A stretch of 64,000 nt of DNA from contig NZ_FNDW01000005.1 of the NCBI RefSeq assembly GCF_900099685.1, positions 62,001 through 126,000 of the forward strand. The letters are read 5' to 3'. The stretch is from Chryseobacterium taeanense (GTDB lineage: Bacteria > Bacteroidota > Bacteroidia > Flavobacteriales > Weeksellaceae). Numbering within the stretch: position 1 is the stretch's first letter; each line of letters begins with the position of its first letter. Both the position numbers and the translations under genes were made by a program. This document shows positions 50,975 through 60,235 of this stretch, piece by piece. Below the pieces are notes generated by a model, which worked only from the letters and a program-made list of their open reading frames with translations, was not told the origin of the DNA and ran no database searches.

Positions 50975-53900
50975 ATGTCTATTAAAATCAAACAGAAGAA
51001 TTTTAAGCCACTTATTGCACCGCTGTTTTTGCTTGCATCCGGCTTTATGTTCGGTCAAAAGACAGTAAATGACACTGTGAAAGACAAGACTAAAGATATT
51101 GAGGAAGTAGTCGTTATCGGCTATGGTAAAGTTAAGAAATCAGACTTAACGGGATCTGTTTCTTCAGTTTCTGCAAAAGAGCTGGCAGCTACACCGGCAA
51201 TGAATGCTTTACAGGCATTACAGGGAAGAGCCGCAGGTCTTAATATTGTGACGGCCGGAGGAGCGCCAGGTGCCGGTGCAAACGTTACGGTAAGAGGAGG
51301 TTCTTCCATTACGCAAAGCTCTGATCCGCTTTATATTGTAGACGGTTTTCAGCTGGATAATGCCCTGAATGTAATCAACCCCAATGATATCGAAAGTATT
51401 GATGTCCTAAAAGGGGCTTCTGCCATCGCAATATACGGAGCACGAGGTTCTAACGGGATTATTGTAATTAAAACCAAAAGCGGAAAAAAAGGAAGAACAG
51501 TCATTAATTATAATACTTTCATGTCATTTGACATGCTTTCTAAAAAGCTGGACATGGTTTCCAACTCAGAGCAGTTTGTAAAATATCAGTACGAACTGGC
51601 TCAGCTTCAGGGAAAAACAACACAGTGGAGTAATGTATTTGATAACAGCCTGGGAACAGACACTCCTGGGTTTTATACAGGAGCATACAGCAGAATTGCC
51701 AACCGTTACGGATCTGCATATAGTCTCGACTGGCAGGAAAGAATGTTGGGAGGAACAGGCGTAACCCAAAACCATAACGTGAATGTTTCTACAGGAAACG
51801 ATAAAACGCAGGCATTCATCAGTTATAATTACAATAAACAGGATGGTTTGCTTCAAAATTACAGCGAAACAAGAAATTCATTACGTGCCAACATCAATTC
51901 CGAATTGTATAAAGGGATAAGAGTAGATTTCAATACAATGTTTACGAATAATTCTGTGAACGGAGGAGGCTCTTATTCCGGAATGAAAAAAATTCTTCTT
52001 CAACCAATTAACGGAGGTACGTTATTCACAGAAGACCAGTTGTTTAATACTCAGACTTTCCCAGATTATTCAGCTTTGGATTCCGGCTTTGATACCGAAA
52101 ACCCATACATCGAAACTCAGGCATCAACTTCAAACAAACGTACAAGGACATTCGTTGCCAATGCAGGTATTGAATTCGATTTTCTTAAAAACTTCACATG
52201 GAGAACAGCGGGACAATATAGCTGGACAAACGCAAAATCAACATCTTTTTCAGATCAGAATTCCCGCGCGTTTCTTACAGATCCTGTAAATACAGGAATC
52301 AATGGAAGTATTGCCAATGCAGAATCGTTTCGTTATCAGATCACCAATACTTTAAACTATAATAAAACTTTTGGAGAAAAACATAAGGTAAATGCTTTAA
52401 TCGGAAACGAAATCTGGTACGAAGAATCTGAAGGAAACAGTATGAGACTGACGAAATTTCCATATCCTAATTTCGGACTGGATGATATTGCCAATGCAAC
52501 GGTTGCCGACAAAAATACAGACCGTTCCAGCAATAGTTTACTTTCCTATTTTGCCCGGGTAAATTATAATTATGACAATCGTTATTTAATTACAGGTACA
52601 TTCCGTGCCGACGGATCTTCAAAATTTGCGGAAGGTTCTCGTTGGGGATATTTTCCATCTGTAGCCGGTGCATGGCGTGTTTCTCAGGAAAATTTCTGGA
52701 AAGATCACAAGATCAATAATTTCTTTAATGATTTTAAATTAAGAGTTGAATATGGAGCCACAGGTAATAATGGAGTATCCAACAATTTATGGAGAACCAA
52801 TGTTTTACTTACCGACTATCCGATAAATAATACGGTCGGTTATCCTGTATATGTTACAAGTACAAACTGGGGAAATCCCAGCCTTCAGTGGGAAGAGCTG
52901 AGAACAACCAATGTCGGGGTAGATGTGGCGTTTTTTAACAACAGAATTAAATTAACCTCCGAATGGTACAACAATAATGTAAGCAAAATGCTTTTGGAAA
53001 GTGTACTTCCTGTTTCTACCGGATATTCCAGACAGTATCAGAATATCGGTTCTATGAGAAACAGAGGGATGGAATTTACATTAAATACAGTAAACCTGAA
53101 ATCAGAAAACTTCAGATGGACTACAGATCTTAATATCTCTTTCAATAAATCACGGGTTCTTTCTCTTGAAAACGGTCAGCAGAACAAAACTTTCAGTGTA
53201 GGTGGCAGCAGAACGGGAATGGTAACCTATTATGCAACTGTAGGCCAGGAATTGGGAGATATGTATGGATATGTTTATCAAGGAGTATATACTACCGATG
53301 ATTTTACTCAAAATCCGGACGGATCATTAACCCTGAATCCCGGCGTAGTAAAGCCAGCAACCGGTACGCCCAAGCCAGGAGATATGAAGTTTGCCGCAGA
53401 TAATGAAGCGGGAGATCAGTTTACCAGAAAAATGCAGAAAATCGGAAATGGTACGCCAGACTTTATCGGGGGAATCAGCAATAATTTCTCCTACAAAGGC
53501 TTTGATCTGGCTGTGTTTATGAAATTCAGTGTCGGAAACGATATTTACAATGCCACCAAGCAAAGTTTAAGTCCATATGCGATGTTCCAGAATGTTCCTT
53601 CAGAATTCGGAGACAATTATTATCATCTGATTGATCCTAACACAGGACAGGCAACAACCAATTTAGTGAGATTAAAAGAACTAAACCCAAATGAGAGCTC
53701 CAGTCTTTGGAGTTTAAGCAATACAAATACGACCAATATCGCTTATCCTTCATCCTATTATGTAGAAGACGGCTCTTATCTGAGAATTTCTCAGGTAACA
53801 TTAGGATATTCTTTTCCTAAAGATTTTCTAAATAAAGTAATGCTTAGCAATGCCAGAATTTATTTTACGGTTAACAACCTGGCAACAATTACAGGATATT

Positions 53901-54016
53901 CAGGCTATGATCCTGAAGTATCAGCAGCAAGCGGAGTAACAGTGACACCCGGATACGACAGTTCTACATATCCTCGTTCAAGAAGCTATGTGCTTGGCCT
54001 TAACCTAACTTTTTAA
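50975..54016 (+). CDS. SusC/RagA-type TonB-dependent receptor
   Basis: This is a 1013-residue outer-membrane importer. It has a signal peptide (about 1-27, ending FMFG) and a TonB box EEVVVIGYG (about 43-51). The plug domain (about 52-180) includes LQALQGRAAGLNIV and a PLYIVDGF motif. The 22-strand barrel ends ...YVLGLNLTF. It lacks the CarboxypepD_reg-like N-terminal domain present in many SusC proteins, so it is the short type. With the SusD at 54027 it binds and imports oligosaccharides using TonB energy; the substrate here is likely rhamnogalacturonan-derived. It lies 10 bp before susD. Confidence 0.95.
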   Translation: MSIKIKQKNFKPLIAPLFLLASGFMFGQKTVNDTVKDKTKDIEEVVVIGYGKVKKSDLTGSVSSVSAKELAATPAMNALQALQGRAAGLNIVTAGGAPGAGANVTVRGGSSITQSSDPLYIVDGFQLDNALNVINPNDIESIDVLKGASAIAIYGARGSNGIIVIKTKSGKKGRTVINYNTFMSFDMLSKKLDMVSNSEQFVKYQYELAQLQGKTTQWSNVFDNSLGTDTPGFYTGAYSRIANRYGSAYSLDWQERMLGGTGVTQNHNVNVSTGNDKTQAFISYNYNKQDGLLQNYSETRNSLRANINSELYKGIRVDFNTMFTNNSVNGGGSYSGMKKILLQPINGGTLFTEDQLFNTQTFPDYSALDSGFDTENPYIETQASTSNKRTRTFVANAGIEFDFLKNFTWRTAGQYSWTNAKSTSFSDQNSRAFLTDPVNTGINGSIANAESFRYQITNTLNYNKTFGEKHKVNALIGNEIWYEESEGNSMRLTKFPYPNFGLDDIANATVADKNTDRSSNSLLSYFARVNYNYDNRYLITGTFRADGSSKFAEGSRWGYFPSVAGAWRVSQENFWKDHKINNFFNDFKLRVEYGATGNNGVSNNLWRTNVLLTDYPINNTVGYPVYVTSTNWGNPSLQWEELRTTNVGVDVAFFNNRIKLTSEWYNNNVSKMLLESVLPVSTGYSRQYQNIGSMRNRGMEFTLNTVNLKSENFRWTTDLNISFNKSRVLSLENGQQNKTFSVGGSRTGMVTYYATVGQELGDMYGYVYQGVYTTDDFTQNPDGSLTLNPGVVKPATGTPKPGDMKFAADNEAGDQFTRKMQKIGNGTPDFIGGISNNFSYKGFDLAVFMKFSVGNDIYNATKQSLSPYAMFQNVPSEFGDNYYHLIDPNTGQATTNLVRLKELNPNESSSLWSLSNTNTTNIAYPSSYYVEDGSYLRISQVTLGYSFPKDFLNKVMLSNARIYFTVNNLATITGYSGYDPEVSAASGVTVTPGYDSSTYPRSRSYVLGLNLTF

Positions 54017-54026
54017 ATGTATAATC

Positions 54027-56102
54027 ATGAAAAATATATATAATACTCGAAACCTTTTAAGAAAAATAGTAATTCTTCCTTCGATTGTTGTTGCTGTTCT
54101 CGCAATGAATTCATGCAGCGAGGATTTCCTGGATCAGCCTGCTTATAATTCGTTGGATACAGAATCTGTATTTAAAAATCTGGATACGGCAGAGATGTTT
54201 GTTCTGGGATGCTACAGAGGGATCGTTCCTACTGAAATGTACTACCAGCTGGGAGCCGGAGATACCGTAACTCATTCTTCGGAAGACGGCTCTACCAATA
54301 ATTCCAAATACAATATTGCCAATTATAAATACGATGCCTATACGCCGAATACGGTAACAGGAATTTATTCTGCCATGTACGCCGTGATAGAAAGAACGAA
54401 TATTGCCGTTAGTGGACTTAGTAAAATGGAAGCCAGTACAAAACGTGATGCTTTATTGGCTGAGGTGAAAGCAATCCGTGCTTTTTGCTATTATAATTTG
54501 ATTCGTGTTTACGGAGACGTTCCTTCGGTTTTTAAACCTTTAGACGAGATGGATCAAAATGATCCGAATACTTTATACCCAAAACGTACTTCCAGAGATG
54601 AAATTTATGATCGTATTATCGCTGATCTTCAGGAATCCGTAGGTAATATTCCGAATTTCGGACAAAGTGGATATTCAACGACAGAGCGTCTAACAAAGCA
54701 GGGAGTGAATGCACTGTTGGCAAGAATTGCTCTTTATGCAGCAGGATATTCTCTTCGTTGGGATCTGAATACAGGAAGTGGAGCTATGATGTCTCGCAGA
54801 AGCGATAATGCAAGAATTCAGCAATTGTATCAGATTGCAGATAATGCCTGTGCCTCCATTATCAACGGAGGCAACAATTCCTTAGTTCAGGCTCAGGGTG
54901 GAAAAAGCGGTTTCGAATACCTGTGGTATAATTTCTGTCAGAGAAAATTCTCTGTAACCAATTCTGAAATCCTCTGGCAAATCGCTGAATACGGACCCAA
55001 TACAAATTCAGCTTTCGGAGTTTATGCACATCCTGGATCCCGCGGTGGCACTTACGGATCGCGTAAAGCTTTACAGTTTATGCTTCCCAGCTATTATTTG
55101 TCATTTAATCAAGGAGATACACGTAGAGATGTTTCTTGTACATCATACAGCATCTATTTCTTAAATAATGGGAATGCAAGCGACAAATGGGTAAATGTAG
55201 GAACTACTTACTCATGCATTATGCCCGGGAAATTCAGGATAGGGTGGTGTGTGGAACCTCAAGCTGCAGACGGACGTAACCTGAACATCCCGCTATTAAG
55301 ATATTCTGATGTTTTATTAATGTATGCGGAAACCCAGAACTATTTAAACGGCGGACCTACTGCTGCTGGAACAGCTGCTTTTATGCAGGTAAGAAACCGT
55401 GCAGGAATCGGAAACCTACCGGCTCCTACAGGTCAGCAGGCTTTTGAATCTGCAATTGTTCAGGAACGTAAATGGGAATTTGCAGGTGAGTTTAATCTTC
55501 GTACAGATTTAATCAGGATGAACCGTATTGCAAGTGAGATCGAAGCAACAAAACAAGCTATGAAAAACTTATCAGACCGTACAGGTCAGTTTGCAAACAT
55601 ACCGGTTTACCGTTTGTATAAATATCATCAGAATGCACAGGTCTACGGAGACCCGTTCTTGGCGGTCACTTATATCGAAATTACAAATCCTACAGAAATT
55701 GCAACGATTTTAAATGTTCCTACCAACTCCGCGAATTATGATGCTTATCAGACTGCATTGGCATCTATTGTTATGGCACATGGTCAGACTGTAACGGCTG
55801 GAGACAAATGGTATCCTGTAAATATGTTTCAGGCGTACACAAGTACATTCAACGGAAATGCAAGAAAAACCGTAGGGTTTACAGGTGGATTTAATGCACT
55901 GCAGATCGGAAATATTATCTATACAAAACCCACAGGTTCAGCAGAAAATGGAGGAACCTATCCGAACTGGATCGAAGGTGGAGGAGATGGCCTTTTCTAT
56001 GGATTTGTACCTAACAAAACAGAATTGCTTCCCTTTGCTGCAGCTTCGGCAGGGCATCCTTTAGTGGATAATCCGAATCTTACACAGCTTCCGGGATATT
56101 AA
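54027..56102 (+). CDS. SusD/RagB-type outer-membrane glycan-binding lipoprotein
   Basis: This is a 691-residue lipoprotein (lipid-accepting C30 in AVLAMNSCSEDFLD). It has TPR-like helices in the first half (DALLAEVKAIRAFCYYNLIRVYGDVP, typical SusD) and a C-terminal RagB segment (IVQERKWEFAGEFNLRTDLIRMNR). It works as the lid of the SusC barrel at the cell surface. Its length is above the usual 480-600, with the extra residues towards the C-terminus (about 560-691). It is the second gene of the pair; no further surface glycan-binding protein follows. Confidence 0.94.
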   Translation: MKNIYNTRNLLRKIVILPSIVVAVLAMNSCSEDFLDQPAYNSLDTESVFKNLDTAEMFVLGCYRGIVPTEMYYQLGAGDTVTHSSEDGSTNNSKYNIANYKYDAYTPNTVTGIYSAMYAVIERTNIAVSGLSKMEASTKRDALLAEVKAIRAFCYYNLIRVYGDVPSVFKPLDEMDQNDPNTLYPKRTSRDEIYDRIIADLQESVGNIPNFGQSGYSTTERLTKQGVNALLARIALYAAGYSLRWDLNTGSGAMMSRRSDNARIQQLYQIADNACASIINGGNNSLVQAQGGKSGFEYLWYNFCQRKFSVTNSEILWQIAEYGPNTNSAFGVYAHPGSRGGTYGSRKALQFMLPSYYLSFNQGDTRRDVSCTSYSIYFLNNGNASDKWVNVGTTYSCIMPGKFRIGWCVEPQAADGRNLNIPLLRYSDVLLMYAETQNYLNGGPTAAGTAAFMQVRNRAGIGNLPAPTGQQAFESAIVQERKWEFAGEFNLRTDLIRMNRIASEIEATKQAMKNLSDRTGQFANIPVYRLYKYHQNAQVYGDPFLAVTYIEITNPTEIATILNVPTNSANYDAYQTALASIVMAHGQTVTAGDKWYPVNMFQAYTSTFNGNARKTVGFTGGFNALQIGNIIYTKPTGSAENGGTYPNWIEGGGDGLFYGFVPNKTELLPFAAASAGHPLVDNPNLTQLPGY

Positions 56103-56230
56103 CCATCACTTGAAATAAACAGAACCAATCACAAAATGTTAATTTTATTTACCTGAAAATAATATTGTTACAGGCAGATTTAAAGCTAAAGAGAATAGAG
56201 TTTTAATTTATCTTTAAATTAAGCCTTTAG

Positions 56231-56275
56231 CAGTATAGTACGGGATGCTGTAAAAAATATTACCATCTAATTTTG
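56231..56275 (+). promoter_or_regulatory. Regulon operator and promoter of the rhamnose catabolic operon
   Basis: CAGTATA (56231-56237), 3 bp, CGGGATG (56241-56247), 20 bp, TAATTTTG (56268-56275), a perfect TAnnTTTG. The box lies 30 bp before the aldolase/dehydrogenase start. The halves are the most diverged of the four copies. Confidence 0.65.
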
Positions 56276-56305
56276 GGTAAAAATTTAGAAATATTAAGAT
56301 AACAA

Positions 56306-58408
56306 ATGGAAAATGTAAAAACATTCAGATACGTAAACTATTTATGGGATGAAAATAAAGCCGCATCTTTAGGAAATGATCAGGTTGCTTTGTTTCTATA
56401 CCGCTCAAATATACTGGGGGCAGACCTCAGAATCACCAATTACGGAGGAGGAAACACAAGCTGTAAAACCATTGAAAAAGATCCTTTAACCAATGAAGAG
56501 GTTGAGGTAATGTGGGTGAAAGGCTCAGGAGGAGATATAGGAACGTTAACAAGAAAAGGAATTGCAGGTCTTTACACAGAAAGATTACGTAACCTGAAAA
56601 ATGTTTATGAAGGTCTGGAAGATGAAGATAGAATGGTAGGTTTATTCGACCATTGTATTTATGATCTCGACAGCAAAGCGCCTTCCATTGATACACCTCT
56701 TCATGGCTTGCTTCCATTCAAGCATATAGATCACCTTCATCCGGATGCTCTGATTGCTGTTGCAGCAGCGAAAGACAGCGAAAAAATTACGAAAGAAATC
56801 TGGGGCGATACAATGGGCTGGGTGCCTTGGCAGCGTCCTGGTTTTGATTTGGGATTACAATTAGAAAAATGTTTAAATGATAATCCGGGAATCAGAGGGA
56901 TTGTTTTAGGCAGTCATGGATTATTTACCTGGGGAAATACTTCATACGAATGCTATATCAACAGTCTGGAAGTCATCGAAATGGCTTCCGAATATATCGC
57001 TAAAAAAATTGAAGAAAAAGGTCAGGTTTTTGGCGGACAAAAAGTAGAATCTCTTCCCGCCGAAGAAAGAAAAAATAAAGCAGCTCAATTGATGCCTTTG
57101 TTAAGAGGTTTAGCCTCTTCGGAAAACAGAATGGTAGGTCACTTTACAGACAGCGAAGTCGTCATGGAATTTATCAACAGTAATGATCTGGAAAGATTGG
57201 CTCCGCTGGGAACTTCCTGTCCCGATCACTTCCTCAGAACGAAAATTCAGCCCTTAGTTCTTACTTTAGATAAAAATGAAGATCTCACCGATTCTAAAGC
57301 TGTTTTTGAAAAATTAACTCCACTTTTTGAGCAATACAGACAGGAATACAGAGACTATTATGAAACCTGTAAACATGCTAACAGTCCGGCAATGCGTGAC
57401 CCAAATCCGGTCATCATTATTTATCCGGGAGTAGGAATGTTCAGTTTCTCAAAAGATAAGCAGACAACGCGTGTTGCAAGCGAATTTTATATTAATGCCA
57501 TCAACGTGATGCGTGGTGCAGAAGCTATTTCAGAATACACATCATTGCCAAGACAGGAAGCTTTCGACATAGAATACTGGCTATTGGAAGAAGCCAAGCT
57601 TCAGAGAATGCCGAAAGAAAAACCGTTATCAAGAAAAATTGCCATCGTTACCGGAGCCGGAGGCGGAATAGGGCAAGCCATTGCAGACAAAATGATAGCT
57701 GAAGGAGCAGTTGTAGTCTATACAGATTTGAATAAAGAAGCCGTAGAAACTGCAACATCAAAATACAGTAAAGATCAGGCGGTTGCTGTTGCGTGTGATG
57801 TAACCAAGGGAGAAGAAATTGTGAATGCTTTTAAACAAACAGTTTTAGCATTTGGAGGTGTAGACATTATCGTTCATTCTGCTGGTTTGGCGATTTCTAA
57901 ATCATTAGAAGATACCACTTCAGAAGATTGGGATTTGCTGGAAAATGTATTGGTAAAAGGTCAGTTTTTAATGTCAAAAACTGGCGTTGAGATTATGAAA
58001 AAACAGAATCTGGGCGGAGATATCGTCAACATTGCAAGTAAAAACGGATTGGTTGCAGGGCCAAACAATGTCGCATACGGAACAGCAAAAGCTGCTCAGC
58101 AGCATATGACAAGATTATTGGCAGCCGAACTGGCAGCTGATAAAATCAGAGTAAATGTGGTGAATCCGGACGGAGTGATCGTGGGGAGTAAAATCTGGGA
58201 AGGTTCCTGGGCAGAAGGCCGTGCAAAAGCAAACGGAATTACCGTTGAAGAATTACCGGCTTTTTATGCAAAAAGGAATCTTTTAAACGAAATTATCCTT
58301 CCTGAAGACATTGCCAACGGCGTTTTTGCCTGTGTTGCAATTTTGAATAAAAGTACAGGAAATATCATCAATGTAGACGGAGGAATGGCTAATGCATTCC
58401 CGAGATAA
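56306..58408 (+). CDS. Bifunctional rhamnulose-1-phosphate aldolase / lactaldehyde dehydrogenase (RhaEW type)
   Basis: This is a 700-residue cytoplasmic fusion. The N-terminal class II aldolase domain (about 1-400) has HGLLPFKHIDHLHPDALIAV (about 131-150) and LGSHGLFTWG (about 199-208), with the histidines for the metal. The C-terminal SDR domain (about 430-700) has VTGAGGGIGQAIADK (about 447-461) and the YGTAK motif (about 592-596). RhaEW-type fusions cleave rhamnulose-1-phosphate into dihydroxyacetone phosphate and L-lactaldehyde, then oxidise the latter to L-lactate. It begins an operon with isomerase, kinase and a lactate dehydrogenase. Confidence 0.9.
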   Translation: MENVKTFRYVNYLWDENKAASLGNDQVALFLYRSNILGADLRITNYGGGNTSCKTIEKDPLTNEEVEVMWVKGSGGDIGTLTRKGIAGLYTERLRNLKNVYEGLEDEDRMVGLFDHCIYDLDSKAPSIDTPLHGLLPFKHIDHLHPDALIAVAAAKDSEKITKEIWGDTMGWVPWQRPGFDLGLQLEKCLNDNPGIRGIVLGSHGLFTWGNTSYECYINSLEVIEMASEYIAKKIEEKGQVFGGQKVESLPAEERKNKAAQLMPLLRGLASSENRMVGHFTDSEVVMEFINSNDLERLAPLGTSCPDHFLRTKIQPLVLTLDKNEDLTDSKAVFEKLTPLFEQYRQEYRDYYETCKHANSPAMRDPNPVIIIYPGVGMFSFSKDKQTTRVASEFYINAINVMRGAEAISEYTSLPRQEAFDIEYWLLEEAKLQRMPKEKPLSRKIAIVTGAGGGIGQAIADKMIAEGAVVVYTDLNKEAVETATSKYSKDQAVAVACDVTKGEEIVNAFKQTVLAFGGVDIIVHSAGLAISKSLEDTTSEDWDLLENVLVKGQFLMSKTGVEIMKKQNLGGDIVNIASKNGLVAGPNNVAYGTAKAAQQHMTRLLAAELAADKIRVNVVNPDGVIVGSKIWEGSWAEGRAKANGITVEELPAFYAKRNLLNEIILPEDIANGVFACVAILNKSTGNIINVDGGMANAFPR

Positions 58409-58558
58409 TTTAAATTTAACCACAAATCGAAGATTCGACGAAGTCAAAAGGCAAAAAAGTTTAGATATAGAATTTAGATTTTTGAACTTATGTTTTCAGT
58501 AATTTAGCTTTAATTGAACCAAAAACTTTTGTGACTTTTTGAGGTAAAAAAATAAATC

Positions 58559-59839
58559 ATGATTATAGGAAAAGATATTATTGAACAAAACAATAAAAGT
58601 GAAATCGAAAGTTTTAATTCGGATTTCGCATATTTATCAGATAAACTCACAAAATCAGGGACAAACGTTGCTGAAATTGTCAACAAAATCGCTGATTTTC
58701 AGGTAGCCATTCCGAGTTGGGCTTTAGGTGCCGGAGGAACCCGGTTCGGGAGATTTTCTTACGGCGGCGAACCCGCAACATTGGAACAGAAATTAGATGA
58801 TGTTGGATTAATTCACGCCCTCACGCATTCCGCAGGAGCTGTTTCATTGCATATTCCGTGGGATATTCCAAGTGATGTAGCGGCTATTAAAGAAAAAGCA
58901 GCATCTCACGGATTGGTTTTTGATGCGATGAATTCAAACACGTTTCAAGATCAACCGGGAGCGAATCATTCTTATAAATTCGGTTCTTTAAATACGACCA
59001 ACGAAGATGCAAGAGCTTACGCCGTTGAGCATAATAAAGAAGTTATCAGAATTGGAAAAGAATTAGATTCAAAAAGCTTAACCGTTTGGTTAGCTGACGG
59101 AGCGAGTTTCCCCGGACAGCTGAATTTCCAGACAGCTTTGTCTAAAACGGAGCAAAGTTTAAAGGAAATCTACACAGGAATGCCCGAAGACTGGAAATTA
59201 TTTATCGAATATAAACCTTACGAACCGAATTTCTATTCAACAACGATTCAGGATTGGGGTACTTCTTTCATGCTGGCTAATGCCTGTGGAGAAAGAGCTT
59301 ATACCTTGGTTGATTTGGGTCATCATTTGCCCAATACAAACATCGAACAAATCGTTGCAACGTTGATGTATAAAGGAAAACTTGGAGGGTTTCATTTCAA
59401 CGACAGCAAATATGGAGATGATGATTTAACGGTTGGATCAATCAAACCTTATGCTTTGTTCTTGATTTTCAATGAACTGGTGTACGGAATGGAGAACAAT
59501 CCGCAGAATCCTTATCCGGCATGGATGATTGATGCAAGCCATAATATCAAAGATCCGTTGGAAGATCTTATTCAGTCTTTGGAAGCGATTTTAATAGCTT
59601 ATGCACAGGCGCTTTTAGTAGATCAAAAAGCATTAAGAGAAGCTCAGCTGAATAATGATGTGGTTCGCGCTCAGGAAATTTTACAAAATGCGTACAGAAC
59701 AGATGTTCGTCCATTATTAAAAGCTGCAAGAACGCAGACAGGTGCGGCGCTGGATCCTATTGCAGCCTACAGAAAGCTTAAAATAAGAGAAAACTTAATC
59801 TCCGAAAGAGGCTTACATGTAAAAGCAACAGGATTATAA
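58559..59839 (+). CDS. rhaI: L-rhamnose isomerase (RhaI type)
   Basis: This is a 426-residue TIM-barrel sugar isomerase, turning L-rhamnose into L-rhamnulose. Motifs are VAIPSWALGAGGTRFGRF (about 49-66), HIPWDIPSDV (about 99-108), LFIEYKPYEPNFYSTTIQDWGTS (about 216-238) and GFHFNDSKYGDDDL (about 278-291), containing metal ligands Glu, His and Asp. The size and motifs suit the Pseudomonas stutzeri-type RhaI and not the E. coli RhaA group. The 150-bp gap before it has no operator copy, but a CTTTTGTGACTTTTTGAGG repeat-like tract; it is therefore probably transcribed from 56.3 kb. Confidence 0.88.
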   Translation: MIIGKDIIEQNNKSEIESFNSDFAYLSDKLTKSGTNVAEIVNKIADFQVAIPSWALGAGGTRFGRFSYGGEPATLEQKLDDVGLIHALTHSAGAVSLHIPWDIPSDVAAIKEKAASHGLVFDAMNSNTFQDQPGANHSYKFGSLNTTNEDARAYAVEHNKEVIRIGKELDSKSLTVWLADGASFPGQLNFQTALSKTEQSLKEIYTGMPEDWKLFIEYKPYEPNFYSTTIQDWGTSFMLANACGERAYTLVDLGHHLPNTNIEQIVATLMYKGKLGGFHFNDSKYGDDDLTVGSIKPYALFLIFNELVYGMENNPQNPYPAWMIDASHNIKDPLEDLIQSLEAILIAYAQALLVDQKALREAQLNNDVVRAQEILQNAYRTDVRPLLKAARTQTGAALDPIAAYRKLKIRENLISERGLHVKATGL

Positions 59840-59915
59840 ACCTGTTTTAATCTGATAATTTGAACTTTCAAGTGCAATCGAAAGTTTTTAATTATATGTA
59901 TCCTTATATTTTTAT

Positions 59916-60017
59916 CATTAAGGTTGAAAGTGTTCGGATTATCGAGGTTTAGTAATACAGTGTAGAAAATGAGTGGATTTTTTCTCTTGAACCTTATTAT
60001 CTGAACACTCCTTAATG
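59916..60017. repeat. CATTAAGG...CCTTAATG-ended imperfect palindrome (102 bp)
   Basis: CATTAAGG (59916-59923) and AGTGTTC (59929-59935) pair with CCTTAATG (60010-60017) and GAACACT (60003-60009). The element is 102 bp, almost the size of that at 42101-42203, with the same ends and a different interior. It stands in the 396-bp gap before the kinase gene. Confidence 0.5.
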
Positions 60018-60085
60018 GTGTGGAAATAACTAAATTTAAATTGAATATTCAAAAAATATAATTATCATTTGCTGAGTGAAACACC

Positions 60086-60140
60086 CTTGCGAACTTAAAA
60101 ATGCAATAGTCAAGAAAATATTTGCGACTTTGCGTTAAAA
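60086..60140. repeat. TTGCGAACTTAAAAA intergenic repeat, copy 2
   Basis: CTTGCGAACTTAAAAA (60086-60101) and GACTTTGCGTTAAAA (60126-60140) repeat the words at 45168-45225. No coding content. Confidence 0.55.
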
Positions 60141-60189
60141 TAAAATAGAAACAAGCAAATTAGCGCTATTTGTGTTTAAATAAAAGATT

Positions 60190-60220
60190 ACTTCGTCGCT
60201 TCGCTCCTCGCAATGACAAA
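60190..60220. repeat. CTTCGTCGCTTCGCTCCTCG repeat
   Basis: A GC-rich tract CTTCGTCGCTTCGCTCCTCG followed by CAATGACAAA stands just before the kinase start, in the AT-rich gap. This sequence is of the kind scattered between genes in many bacteria (recalled, not searched). It forms a false N-terminal extension of the kinase reading frame. Confidence 0.5.
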
Positions 60221-60235
60221 AAATTCATCCCAAGA

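Noticed and set aside
60170..60235. 22-residue N-terminal extension of the rhamnulokinase
   Set aside because: It is encoded by a dispersed intergenic repeat; the ATG at 60236 gives the usual FGGY kinase N-terminus.
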